A model generated the notes under the pieces. That model was not told where the DNA came from, ran no database searches, and worked only from the letters and a program-made list of their open reading frames with translations. From contig CAVQUF010000005.1 in the NCBI GenBank assembly GCA_963716865.1, positions 558,001 to 622,000 on the forward strand: 64,000 nt of DNA, given 5' to 3'. Shown here piece after piece: positions 25,298 through 33,667 of this stretch; within the stretch, counting starts at the first letter, position 1; every line of letters starts with the position of its first letter. The stretch is from AC-32 sp963716865 (lineage in GTDB: Bacteria; Actinomycetota; Thermoleophilia; Gaiellales; Gaiellaceae). Both the position numbers and the translations under genes were made by a program.

Positions 25298-26586
25298 GTC
25301 ACGTAGGTCGTGAAGCCGCGGAAGCCCGGATAGAGCGGCCGCTGCTCGCAGAGCGCCTCGATCCGCGCCGCGAGCGCCGAGACGTCCGCGCCCTCGCCGA
25401 GCGCCCCGACGATCACCCGGCCGATCTCGCGGAAGTCGTCCTCGTCGAAGCCGCGCATCGTGGCGGCCGGCGTGCCCATCCGAATCCCCGAGGCGATCGT
25501 CGGCGGGCGCTCGTCGAACGGAACGGTGTTGCGGTTCACGGTCAGCTTCACCCTCGCGAGCCGCTCCTCGGCGTCCTTGCCCGTCCACTCGGTCGCGCGC
25601 AGGTCGACCTGGAGCAGGTGCGTGTCGGTGCCTCCGGTCAGGACATCGAGCCCGCCTTCCTGCAGCGTCTCGGCGAGGGTGTCGGCGTTCGCGCGGACCT
25701 GGGCCTGGTAGTCGCGGAAGGCCTCGGTGCCGGCGATCCGGAAGCAGGTCGCCTTGGCCGCGATCGTGTGCAGCAGCGGCCCGCCCTGCATTCCCGGGAA
25801 GACGGCGCGGTCGACCGCGCGGGCGTGCTCCTCCCGGCAGAGGATGAAGCCGGACCGCGGCCCCGCGAGCGTCTTGTGCGTCGTCGAGGTGACGAAGTCG
25901 CAGTGGGGCACGGGGCTCGGGTGCAGGCCCGCTGCCACGAGGCCGGCGAAGTGGGCCATGTCGCACAGGAGCAGCGCTCCGACCTCGTCGGCGATCTCGC
26001 GGAAGCGGTCGGCCTCGACCGTGCGCGGGTAGGCCGAGCCGCCGCAGACGATCAGGTTGGGCTTGTGCTGCTTCGCAATCGCGAGCACCTCGTCGTAGTC
26101 CACGGTGTTCGTCTCGCGGCTGACCTCGTAGTGGGCGATCGTGTAGAGGCGGCCCGAGAAGTTGACCTTGAGGCCGTGCGTCAGGTGGCCGCCGTGCTCG
26201 AGCTGGAGCGAGAGGATCGTGTCGCCCGGCTCGAGGGCCGCCATGTAGACGGCCATGTTCGTCTGGGCACCCGCGTGCGGCTGGACGTTCGCGTGCTCGG
26301 CCCCGAACAGCTCCTTGGCGCGGTCGATCGCGGTCTGCTCGATCTCGTCCACGACCTCGCAGCCGCCGTAGTAGCGCGAGCCCGGGTACCCCTCGGCGTA
26401 CTTGTTCGTCGGCACCGAGCCGACGGCCTCCAGGATCGACGGCCAGGTGAAGTTCTCGGAGGCGATCAGCTCGACCTGCCCTCGCTGGCGCTCGAGCTCC
26501 TGGCCGAGCAGCTCTGCGATCGCCGGATCGACCTCGGCGAGCCCCGCGGTGCGGAGGTGCTGGACGGTCTCCTGCGCGACGGCCAT
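25294..26586 (-). CDS. glyA: Serine hydroxymethyltransferase
   Basis: The 430-aa PLP enzyme converts serine and tetrahydrofolate to glycine and methylene-tetrahydrofolate. Key segments are LIASENFTWPSILEAVGSVPTNKYAEGYPG, the PLP-contacting DMAHFAGLVAAG, and the Schiff-base Lys in VTSTTHKTLAGPRSGF. GTPAATMRGF lies near the end. The ATG at 26586 gives the usual N-terminal length. No glycine riboswitch is visible in the 10 bp before it. It sits between sua5 and upp in the long housekeeping operon. Confidence 0.96.
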   Translation of the reverse strand: MAVAQETVQHLRTAGLAEVDPAIAELLGQELERQRGQVELIASENFTWPSILEAVGSVPTNKYAEGYPGSRYYGGCEVVDEIEQTAIDRAKELFGAEHANVQPHAGAQTNMAVYMAALEPGDTILSLQLEHGGHLTHGLKVNFSGRLYTIAHYEVSRETNTVDYDEVLAIAKQHKPNLIVCGGSAYPRTVEADRFREIADEVGALLLCDMAHFAGLVAAGLHPSPVPHCDFVTSTTHKTLAGPRSGFILCREEHARAVDRAVFPGMQGGPLLHTIAAKATCFRIAGTEAFRDYQAQVRANADTLAETLQEGGLDVLTGGTDTHLLQVDLRATEWTGKDAEERLARVKLTVNRNTVPFDERPPTIASGIRMGTPAATMRGFDEDDFREIGRVIVGALGEGADVSALAARIEALCEQRPLYPGFRGFTTYVT

Positions 26587-26596
26587 CGCGCAGATG

Positions 26597-27208
26597 CTAC
26601 TCGCGCGATCTGCCGGTCGCGGCGAAGGCTCGCTCGATCGCCTCTGCGCCCGGGACCGCGCCCTCGCGGACGACGCGAGGCTCCGGCCCGGTGAGGTCGA
26701 GGACGGTCGAGGGCGTGCCCGGCAGCTCGCCCCCGTCGACGAGCGCAGCGCACCCGGCGCGGATCTCCTCGGGCACGTCCTCGAGGCGCCGCGGGTCAGG
26801 CCCGCCGTGCAGGTTCGCACTCGTCGCGAGCACGGCTCCGACCCGGTCGAGCACATCCGCGGTCGGCCCGTCGAGCTCCGGCACGCGGACGCCGAGCGCC
26901 TCTGGGCGGTCGCCCGCGAGCCACGGGTAGCGGCGGGCCGGGTTCGGCAGAACAAGCGTGAACGGCCCGGGTAGAAGCGCCCGGACGACCGTCTCGACGG
27001 AACCGCGCAGCTCCGGCACGCGCTCGAGGAGGCGGTCGACGTCCCGCGCGAGCAGGGCCGTCGGCTGTCCTTTCTCCCGGCCCTTGAGGCGGTAGACCTC
27101 GAGCGCGGCCCACTCCCTGGACGGGTCGGCGCAGAGGCCGTAGACGGTGTCGGTCGGGAGCACGACCGGCTGCCCCGCCTCGATCGCCGCGACCGCTTCT
27201 TCGATCAC
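26597..27208 (-). CDS. L-threonylcarbamoyladenylate synthase (Sua5/YwlC/TsaC family)
   Basis: The 203-aa protein has the YrdC-fold signature PVVLPTDTVYGLCADP, then KGREKGQPTALLARDVDRLL and a late VLATSANLHGGPDP. It makes threonylcarbamoyl-AMP, used to form t6A37 in ANN-decoding tRNAs. It lacks the C-terminal Sua5 domain, so it is the short TsaC/YwlC form. Its GTG overlaps the hydrolase stop as GTGA. The prfA-prmC-sua5 order is conserved in actinobacteria, although here a hydrolase gene separates prmC from it. Confidence 0.9.
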   Translation of the reverse strand: MIEEAVAAIEAGQPVVLPTDTVYGLCADPSREWAALEVYRLKGREKGQPTALLARDVDRLLERVPELRGSVETVVRALLPGPFTLVLPNPARRYPWLAGDRPEALGVRVPELDGPTADVLDRVGAVLATSANLHGGPDPRRLEDVPEEIRAGCAALVDGGELPGTPSTVLDLTGPEPRVVREGAVPGAEAIERAFAATGRSRE

Positions 27209-28068
27209 ACCTCGATCGGGACGCCGAGGAACGAGAGCACGGCCTCGCGAAAAGCCCTGGGCGCCTCGACGAAGATGAAGTGGCCGGTGCCAGGCAGCAG
27301 CACCGTCTCGGCGTGCTCGATCCCCGCGGCGATCTCCCGGGCGCTGGGGGGACCGGTGATGAAGTCCTCCTCGCCGGTGATGACGAGCGTCGGCGCCGTG
27401 ATCTTGCCGAGCTCCGGGCGCACGTCGAACGTCTCGAAGATCTCGCGATCCCATAGCCGGAGGGCGTCCGCGTTCGGAATGTCGCCGTGCAGGGTCTCCA
27501 GGTAGGCGCGCTCCTCGTCGCCGTAGCGCGCGAAATAGAACGGGAACTCGCGCAGGCCGATGTCGGCGAGCTCCTCGTCGGTCGAGAAGTCGCCGGCCAG
27601 CTCGGCGTCCAGGGCCGCCTTGGCGTCCTCGTACCACGGCTCGCCCTCGTGGGAGGCGATCGACGCCTGCATCGCCTCCTCCTGCGCGGACGCCCAGCGC
27701 GGCAGCGTGCTCGCGAGGATCAGGCGCTCGACCTGGTCGGGGTGCTTCGCCGCGTAGTCCATCGCGACGACGCCGCCGTGGGAGTGGCCGAGCACGCTCA
27801 TCCGCTCGAGGCCGAGATGCTCGCGCAGCTCCTCCAGGTCGGAGGTGTAGTCGGCGATCGCGTATCCGCTCGAATCCGCGGGCCGGTCGGAGGCGCCGGT
27901 CCCTCGTGGGTCGAGCAGGACGAGCTCGACGTGCTCGTCGAGACCGCCGAGGTCGGCTAGGTAGAGCGACGAGAAGCCGGGGCCGCCGCCGTGGCAGACG
28001 AGGGTCGCGCCCTGCCCGGTGCGACGGTAGGCGAGCCGCCGCCCGTCGGCCGTCGTCAGCCCGTCCAT
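27205..28068 (-). CDS. Alpha/beta hydrolase, proline iminopeptidase-like
   Basis: The 287-aa protein shows the oxyanion-hole motif VCHGGGPGFSS, the nucleophile elbow VLGHSHGGVVAMDYA (Ser), the acid in LVITGEEDFITGP (Asp) and the late His in PGTGHFIFVEAP. HGGGPG with DPRGTGASDRP is typical of proline iminopeptidases and related esterases. The natural substrate is not evident. Its start ATG at 28068 lies 13 bases inside the prmC 3' end. It is inserted between prmC and sua5, which are normally adjacent. Confidence 0.85.
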   Translation of the reverse strand: MDGLTTADGRRLAYRRTGQGATLVCHGGGPGFSSLYLADLGGLDEHVELVLLDPRGTGASDRPADSSGYAIADYTSDLEELREHLGLERMSVLGHSHGGVVAMDYAAKHPDQVERLILASTLPRWASAQEEAMQASIASHEGEPWYEDAKAALDAELAGDFSTDEELADIGLREFPFYFARYGDEERAYLETLHGDIPNADALRLWDREIFETFDVRPELGKITAPTLVITGEEDFITGPPSAREIAAGIEHAETVLLPGTGHFIFVEAPRAFREAVLSFLGVPIEV

Positions 28069-28895
28069 CTGCCCTCGACCACTCGATCCCTCCCTGCCAG
28101 GTCCGGCGTGATCGTAGCGTCCTGGTAGCCGAGCTCGCCCAGCGCGTCGCGGATCCGCTCGGCCGCCCCGGCCGCGCTCTCGAGCACGAGCCAACCGCCG
28201 GGTCGCAGCGCCTCCGTCGCCGCCCGCGCCACGCCCTCGGTCGCGCCGTGGGCGACGAGGGCGATGTGCGGCTCCCAGTCGCGCACCTCGGGTTGCAGCG
28301 TCTCCAGCTCGTCGGGCTCGACGTACGGCGGGTTCGAGACGACGAGGTCGAACTGCGCCTCGCCGAGCCCGCTCGTCAGATCGTGCTCGACGAGCTGCAC
28401 GCGCCCGTCGATGCCCGTCAGCTCGGCGTTCTCGCGCGCGAGCGCGAGCGCGTCCGGCGAAACATCGATTGCGGTCACGCGGGCGCCCTCGTGCTCGTCG
28501 GCGATCGCGAGCGCGATCGCGCCCGTCCCCGTGCCGACGTCGAGCACCTCCGGCGCGCTCCGGTCGCGGATGTGCTCCAGGGCGCGCTCGACCACAATCT
28601 CCGTCTCCGGCCGCGGGATAAGCGCACGCCGGTCAGTCTTCAGCGTCAGCCGCCGGAAGCCCCACTCCCCGAGCACGTACGCGAGCGGCTCGCGCCTGAC
28701 GCGGCGCGCGACGTTCGCCTCGAAGGCGTCTACCTGCTCCTCGGCCAGCTCCCGGTCGAGCTCGGCGTAGAGGAGCGCGCGCGCGCAGTCGTCGCAGGCC
28801 CGCGCGAGCAGCAGCTCGGCTTCCAGGCGGGCCGACTCGACCCCCGCCTCCGCGAGCCGCGCGCTCGCGGCAGCGAGCGCGTCGCCCAGCGTCAT
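28056..28895 (-). CDS. prmC: Release-factor glutamine methyltransferase
   Basis: The 279-aa protein has the N-terminal helical release-factor-binding domain, then the AdoMet fold VLDVGTGTGAIALAIA and the catalytic NPPY motif in DLVVSNPPYVEPDEL. It methylates the Gln of the GGQ motif in RF1/RF2, raising termination efficiency. The ATG at 28895 overlaps the prfA stop as ATGA, giving direct translational coupling to one of its substrates. Confidence 0.95.
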   Translation of the reverse strand: MTLGDALAAASARLAEAGVESARLEAELLLARACDDCARALLYAELDRELAEEQVDAFEANVARRVRREPLAYVLGEWGFRRLTLKTDRRALIPRPETEIVVERALEHIRDRSAPEVLDVGTGTGAIALAIADEHEGARVTAIDVSPDALALARENAELTGIDGRVQLVEHDLTSGLGEAQFDLVVSNPPYVEPDELETLQPEVRDWEPHIALVAHGATEGVARAATEALRPGGWLVLESAAGAAERIRDALGELGYQDATITPDLAGRDRVVEGRWTG

Positions 28896-29938
28896 GCCGA
28901 CGCGGTCTCGAGGGCGCGGCGCCGGTCCTCGGCGGCGAGCGCCTCCGTGAACTCGTCCAGCTCTCCCTCGAGGATCTTGTCGAGGCGGTGCACCGTCAGA
29001 TGTACGCGGTGGTCGGTCACGCGGTTCTCGGGGAAGTTGTACGTGCGGACCTTCTCCGCCCGCTCGCCCGAGCCGATCTGCGAGCGCCGCGCCTCGGCCT
29101 GCTCCGCCTGCTGGCGCTCGCGCTCGAGCTCGTAGAGGCGGGCGCGGAGCACCCGAAGCGCCTTCGTCTTGTTCTGGAGCTGCGACTTCTCGTCCTGCAT
29201 CGCCACGACGATTCCGGTCGGGACGTGCGTCACGCGCACGGCCGAGTCGGTCGTGTTGACGCTCTGGCCGCCCGGGCCCGTCGAGCGGTAGACGTCGATC
29301 TTGAGGTCGTTCGGATCGATCGCGACCTCGACCTCCTCGACCTCGGGCATGACCGCGACGGTCGCGGTCGACGTGTGGATGCGCCCCTGCGACTCGGTCT
29401 CCGGGACGCGCTGGACACGATGTGTGCCGGCCTCCCATTTGAATATCGAGTAGGCGCCGTCGCCCTTGACCGCGAACACGATCTCCTTGACGCCGCCGGA
29501 CTCGTTCGGGCTCACGTCGAGCTGCTCGATGCTGAAGCTGCGCCGCTCGGCGTAGCGCGTCTCCATGCGGAAGAGGTCGGCCGCCCAGAGCGCGGCCTCG
29601 TCGCCGCCGACCCCCTGGCGGATCTCCACGATCACGTCCTTGCGGTCAGCCGGGTCGGACTCGACGAGCGCCAGCTTGAGCTCCTCCTCGAGCGCCGCGA
29701 GCCGCTCCTCGAGCTCCGGGACGAGCTCGCGCAGGTCGCCGTCGTTGCGGGCGGCGTCGAGGTCGTCGTGCGCCTCGCGCCAGGCCGCAGCGAGCTTCGC
29801 CGGGCCCTCGAGCTCCTTCACGCGCCGACCGACCGCCGCCGCCTCGCGGTGGTCGTTGTAGACGGCCGGATCCGCCAGCCGCTCTTGCGCCTCGCCGTAG
29901 GAGCGCTCGACCTCGTCGACGAGCTCCTCGATGGCCAT
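28892..29938 (-). CDS. prfA: Peptide chain release factor 1
   Basis: The 348-aa factor recognises UAA and UAG. It carries the GGQ motif in YRSTGPGGQSVNTTDSAVR and the anticodon-like P-x-T in QRVPETESQGRIHTS, where PET stands in place of the frequent PAT/PVT. The N-terminal coiled region and the C-terminal RVTDHRVHLTVHRLDKIL are complete. RF1 matters particularly here because many genes in the window end in TAG. Its ATG shares one base with the stop of the DUF1385 gene. Confidence 0.95.
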   Translation of the reverse strand: MAIEELVDEVERSYGEAQERLADPAVYNDHREAAAVGRRVKELEGPAKLAAAWREAHDDLDAARNDGDLRELVPELEERLAALEEELKLALVESDPADRKDVIVEIRQGVGGDEAALWAADLFRMETRYAERRSFSIEQLDVSPNESGGVKEIVFAVKGDGAYSIFKWEAGTHRVQRVPETESQGRIHTSTATVAVMPEVEEVEVAIDPNDLKIDVYRSTGPGGQSVNTTDSAVRVTHVPTGIVVAMQDEKSQLQNKTKALRVLRARLYELERERQQAEQAEARRSQIGSGERAEKVRTYNFPENRVTDHRVHLTVHRLDKILEGELDEFTEALAAEDRRRALETASA

Positions 29939-30846
29939 CAGGCCATCACCTCGACCCGCTCGGTCTCAGGCCCGCCGTGGGCCTCCAGGGCCAGCACCTC
30001 CCGGAGGGCGCGGATCGAGACCTCGAGCTGGTCGAGGCTGGGCTCGCGGGTCGTCAGGCGCTGGAGCCAGAGCCCCGGCGCGAGGAACGCCATCAGGACC
30101 CGGTTGTCCGTGTGCTTGCCGGCGAAGCGGATCAGCTCGTAGGCGATCCCGGCGATCACCGGGAGGAACGCGATCCTCGTCACGATCAGCCAGTACCACG
30201 GGAGCCGCCCGAAGAACGCGAAGACGAAGATCGCGATCACCATCACCCAGAGCAGGAAGGCGGTACCGCAGCGTGGGTGGATGAGGCTGAAGCGCTGCAC
30301 CGTCTCCGGCTCGAGCTCCTCCCCCGCCTCGTACGCGTTGATCGCCTTGTGCTCGGCCGCGTGGTACTGGAAGACGCGGCGGAGGTCGGGCAGGAGCGAG
30401 ATCAGGACGAGATAGAGGACGAACACGGTCACGCGGATCGCGCCCTCGACGAGCACGAACCAGGTGCCGTTCGAGATCGGGAGCAGGTCGGCGAGCAGCG
30501 CCGGCCCTACCTTGAAGATCGAGATCGCGAAGCCGATCGCGAGCAGGAACGCGAACACGAGTGCGCCGCGCGAGAGCTCGGTCTCCGCCTCCTCGTTCTC
30601 GTCCGCCGCCGCGTAGTTGGCGGAGATCGAGAGCGCCCTGAAGCCGATCGCGAGCGACTCGCCGAGCGCGATCACGCCGCGCACGATCGGGAGCCGGAAC
30701 ACCCAGTGGCGCTTCATGACCGACTCGATCGGGCGGCAGACCTCGGCAATCTGCCCGTTCGGCTTGCGGACCGCGACAGCCCAGTTCGAAGGCCCGCGCA
30801 TCATCACGCCCTCGAGGACGGCCTGTCCTCCGATGGGGGCGGACAC
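29938..30846 (-). CDS. DUF1385 family membrane protein (YqhQ-like)
   Basis: The 302-aa protein starts IGGQAVLEGVMMRGPSNWA, the signature of DUF1385, and has HAAEHKAINAYEAGEEL, a conserved His/Glu-rich loop that looks metal-binding. Four to five transmembrane helices follow (ALVFAFLLAIGFAISIF, VTVFVLYLVLISLLP, TAFLLWVMVIAIFVFAFF). The family is widespread and often lies near rpmE/prfA, as here, but its biochemical role is unknown to me. It starts with GTG, six bases after rpmE. Confidence 0.85.
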   Translation of the reverse strand: MSAPIGGQAVLEGVMMRGPSNWAVAVRKPNGQIAEVCRPIESVMKRHWVFRLPIVRGVIALGESLAIGFRALSISANYAAADENEEAETELSRGALVFAFLLAIGFAISIFKVGPALLADLLPISNGTWFVLVEGAIRVTVFVLYLVLISLLPDLRRVFQYHAAEHKAINAYEAGEELEPETVQRFSLIHPRCGTAFLLWVMVIAIFVFAFFGRLPWYWLIVTRIAFLPVIAGIAYELIRFAGKHTDNRVLMAFLAPGLWLQRLTTREPSLDQLEVSIRALREVLALEAHGGPETERVEVMA

Positions 30847-30852
30847 GAGTGG

Positions 30853-31065
30853 CTAGGTCTCTCGGCTGGCCTTCTCGAGGCGGCGCTGGAAGCGCTCGAC
30901 GCGGCCGCCTGAGTCGACGAGCTTCTGCTTGCCCGTGTAGAACGGATGGCACGCCGAGCAGATCTCGACGTGCAGCTCGGGCATCGTCGAGCGGGTCTGG
31001 AACTCGTTGCCGCAGGCGCAGCGAACCGTTGCCAGGACGTAGTCGGGGTGGATGCCGGCCTTCAT
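30853..31065 (-). CDS. rpmE: 50S ribosomal protein bL31
   Basis: The 70-aa protein opens MKAGIHPDYVLATVRCACGN and has four cysteines (about residues 16, 18, 36 and 39) with EICSACHPFYTGKQKLVDSGGRVERF. It is therefore the zinc-binding form of bL31. It bridges the two ribosomal subunits. The ATG overlaps the stop of the threonine dehydratase gene as ATGA. The rpmE-prfA linkage is typical of actinobacteria and supports the start choice. Confidence 0.96.
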   Translation of the reverse strand: MKAGIHPDYVLATVRCACGNEFQTRSTMPELHVEICSACHPFYTGKQKLVDSGGRVERFQRRLEKASRET

Positions 31066-32003
31066 TCTCCACCCAGGATAGCAACCGCCGTTTCGGGCGC
31101 GACGTTGCCCCCGGAGACGACCGCGACGGCGGTCTCGCCCGGGCTCAGCGGCACTTTTCCGGCCAGGAGGGCGGCGACCGCGGCCGCTCCGGCCGGCTCC
31201 GCGGCGAGCTTCGCGATCCGGTAGCAGAAGCGCATTCCCTCCTTCAGCTCGTCCTCGGTGAGGAGCACGACCTCCTCGACCAGCTCGCGGCAGATCTCGA
31301 GGCAGTGCGCGCCCGCGAACGGGGGCGAGAGGCCGTCCGCGATCGACCCGGGCGTCACCTGGACCGGCTTTCCGGCCGCGAGCGCCTCGTACATGGCCCG
31401 CGAGAGCTCCGGCTCGACGCCGACCACCCGCCGGCCCTGCGCGGCGATGGCGATCCCGGAGATCAGCCCTCCGCCTCCGACGGGCACGACGACGACCGAG
31501 GTCTCGGGAACTGCTTCGACGATCTCGAGCCCGACCGTCCCCTGGCCGGCGATCGTCAGCGGGTGGTCGAAGGCGTGGACGAGCGTGCGGCCGGTCTCCT
31601 CCTGGAGCTCGGCGAGCCGCTCGAAGGCCTCGGCCGGGCCTCCGGCCTCGAGATCGACCTGGGCGCCGTAGGCGCGAGTCGCGTCGATCTTCGCCTCGCT
31701 CGCGCCCCGCCACATGACGAGCAGCGCGTCGAGGCCCTCCGTCCTCGCGCCCCAGGCGAGGGCCTGCGCGTGGTTGCCGGCGGAGATCGAGATCACGCCG
31801 CGTGCCCGCTGCTCGGGCGAGAGAGCGGCCAGGTTCGTGAGGACGCCGCGCGGCTTGAACGAGCCGGTCTTCTGGAAGAGCTCGGCCTTGAGGAGGACGC
31901 GCGCGCCCGTCAGGTCGCCGAGCGTCGCCGAGCTGAGCATGGGCGTGCGGTGGAGCCGCCCGCCGATCGCCTCGCGCGCGGCGAGGAGGTCCTCGACGGT
32001 CAC
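31062..32003 (-). CDS. Threonine/serine dehydratase (PLP fold type II)
   Basis: The 313-aa enzyme has the PLP Lys in KTGSFKPRGVLTNL, the cofactor Asn/Gly loop SAGNHAQALAWGA and the phosphate-binding VVVPVGGGGLISGIA. It lacks the C-terminal ACT/regulatory domain of biosynthetic IlvA. It is therefore the short catabolic form, deaminating threonine to 2-oxobutyrate, or serine or a related amino acid. The GTG at 32003 overlaps the ETF-QO stop as GTGA. Serine racemase is a possible alternative in the same fold. Confidence 0.88.
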   Translation of the reverse strand: MTVEDLLAAREAIGGRLHRTPMLSSATLGDLTGARVLLKAELFQKTGSFKPRGVLTNLAALSPEQRARGVISISAGNHAQALAWGARTEGLDALLVMWRGASEAKIDATRAYGAQVDLEAGGPAEAFERLAELQEETGRTLVHAFDHPLTIAGQGTVGLEIVEAVPETSVVVVPVGGGGLISGIAIAAQGRRVVGVEPELSRAMYEALAAGKPVQVTPGSIADGLSPPFAGAHCLEICRELVEEVVLLTEDELKEGMRFCYRIAKLAAEPAGAAAVAALLAGKVPLSPGETAVAVVSGGNVAPETAVAILGGE

Positions 32004-33667
32004 GTCACCGTGTACTCGGGGCCGGAGCCCCCTTCGGGCGGCGTCAGGCGCCCGCCCTTCGCGGTGATCGCGCCGCACTGGACGCAGTTCGACGCCGTCA
32101 CCTCCACCCCGCCCTCCACGGCCTCGTAGACGCGCGCGGGGCACATGTGCTCCCAGAGCTTCGCGAGCTCGGGCGGGACGTCGGTGCGCACCCGGATGTG
32201 GTTCGGCGCGTCGTCGCGCGTCTTGTTGCCGCTGAGGAAGACCGACGAGAGCTTGTCGAAGGTCAGCACGCCGTCGGGCGCGGGGTACGACGCGGCGCGA
32301 CCGCCGCTGGACAGCTCCTGGTCGGCGTCGGGCTCCGTGTGCGAATCGCCCGGCGGGAACTTCCCGCGCGTCGCCGTCATCGCACCCGCGAGCGCGCCCC
32401 CGCGCCAGAAGCCGCGCCCGAACGCCGGCCGCATGTTCCGCACGCGCTTGAGGTCCTCCCAGACGAAGCTCTCGCGAAGGGAGTCGTCGTAGCCCGCCAA
32501 CGCGCCGGACCGGGCGGGCGTCTCCCCGCGCTGCAGCGACGCGAACGCCGCCTCGGCGGCGAGCCTTCCGGACTCGACCGCGTAGTGGATCCCCTTCAGC
32601 GCCGGCACGTTCACGAGCCCCGCGCCGTCGCCGCAGATCAGCAGCCCGGGCGCGTTGAGCCGCCGCGGGAGCGAGAGGAAGCCGCCCTCCGGGATCGTCT
32701 TCGCGCCCCAGGCGATCCGCTCGCCGCCCTCGACGATCTTCCGCACGAGCGGATGCGTCTTCAGCTCTTGGAGCAAGTCGTGCACCGAGAGCTCGACGTC
32801 GCGGTAGTCGAGGCCGACCACCATCCCGACCGTGACCATGTCGTCGCCCATCGGGTAGATGAACGAGCCGCCGAACTCGCGGGAGCGCGCGTCGCCGCGC
32901 AGGGGCCAGCCCAGCGTGTGGATGACGTGGTCGAGCGGCTTCGGCACGCGCCAGACCTCCTTCACCCCGAGCGCCCAGACCTGCGGGTTCTCGCCCTCCA
33001 GGCCGAAGCGGTCGAGCGCGACGCCGGTCAGGTGGCCCTGCGTGCCCTCCGCTAGGACGGTGACGCGCGCGAGCACGTCCGACCCCGGCTCGAAGTTCGA
33101 GAGCTCCTCGCCGTCCCGGCCGCGGCCCCGGTCGCCCGTGCGCACTCCGCGGACCCGCCCGTCGGCGACGAGCAGCTTCGCCGCGGCCGTCTCGGGCAGG
33201 ATCGTCGCGCCTGCCTCCTCGGCCTGCTCGGCGAGCCACCGGCCGAGCTGCGAGAGCGAGGCGACGAAGTTGCCGCGGTTGCGCATCGTCGGCGGCGCGG
33301 GAATACGGACTGCGCGCTTCGGGGTGAGGAAGTACACGGACTCGTGCTCGACGCGCCCCAGGAACGGCATCGCCTCCGTCCGCACCCGTCCCTCGAAGAG
33401 CGTCCGCAGCGAGCGCGGGTTGACGACGGCCCCCGAGAGCAGGTGCGAGCCGGGCTGCTTCCCCTTCTCCAGCACCGCGACAGGAACGTCGCCGAGCCGC
33501 TCGGCCAGCTCGGGCGCGTCCTCGAGCAGCTGCCCGAGCCTGATCGCGCACGCGAGCCCGGCCGGCCCCGCGCCCACGATCAGAACGCCGACCTCAATCT
33601 CGGGGTCGGCCGGCGCGGCGACGAACTCCGCGGGGTCGAAAGGAGGGGGGTAGTCGGACGGCTTCAC
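32000..33667 (-). CDS. Electron-transfer-flavoprotein:quinone oxidoreductase, variant iron-sulfur domain
   Basis: The 555-aa protein has the FAD loop VGVLIVGAGPAGLACAIRLG, the ETF-QO-typical LEKGKQPGSHLLSGAVVNPRSL, and LLICGDGAGLVNVPALKGIHYA. It passes electrons from ETF to membrane quinone. The C-terminal cluster domain has Cys at about 509 (HMCPARVY), 528 and 531 (NCVQC). The expected last Cys three residues on is Ile (GAITAKGG instead of the CDIK-type ending). Only three of the usual four [4Fe-4S] ligands are therefore visible. The GTG at 33667 overlaps the etfA stop. It forms an etfB-etfA-ETF-QO operon. Confidence 0.88.
   Translation of the reverse strand: MKPSDYPPPFDPAEFVAAPADPEIEVGVLIVGAGPAGLACAIRLGQLLEDAPELAERLGDVPVAVLEKGKQPGSHLLSGAVVNPRSLRTLFEGRVRTEAMPFLGRVEHESVYFLTPKRAVRIPAPPTMRNRGNFVASLSQLGRWLAEQAEEAGATILPETAAAKLLVADGRVRGVRTGDRGRGRDGEELSNFEPGSDVLARVTVLAEGTQGHLTGVALDRFGLEGENPQVWALGVKEVWRVPKPLDHVIHTLGWPLRGDARSREFGGSFIYPMGDDMVTVGMVVGLDYRDVELSVHDLLQELKTHPLVRKIVEGGERIAWGAKTIPEGGFLSLPRRLNAPGLLICGDGAGLVNVPALKGIHYAVESGRLAAEAAFASLQRGETPARSGALAGYDDSLRESFVWEDLKRVRNMRPAFGRGFWRGGALAGAMTATRGKFPPGDSHTEPDADQELSSGGRAASYPAPDGVLTFDKLSSVFLSGNKTRDDAPNHIRVRTDVPPELAKLWEHMCPARVYEAVEGGVEVTASNCVQCGAITAKGGRLTPPEGGSGPEYTVT

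Noticed and set aside
26587..26596. Glycine riboswitch before glyA
   Set aside because: Only 10 bp separate glyA from the preceding gene.
27205..28194. Longer hydrolase start upstream of 28068
   Set aside because: The added 42 codons lie inside prmC and translate to Arg/Gly-rich sequence unrelated to the hydrolase fold.
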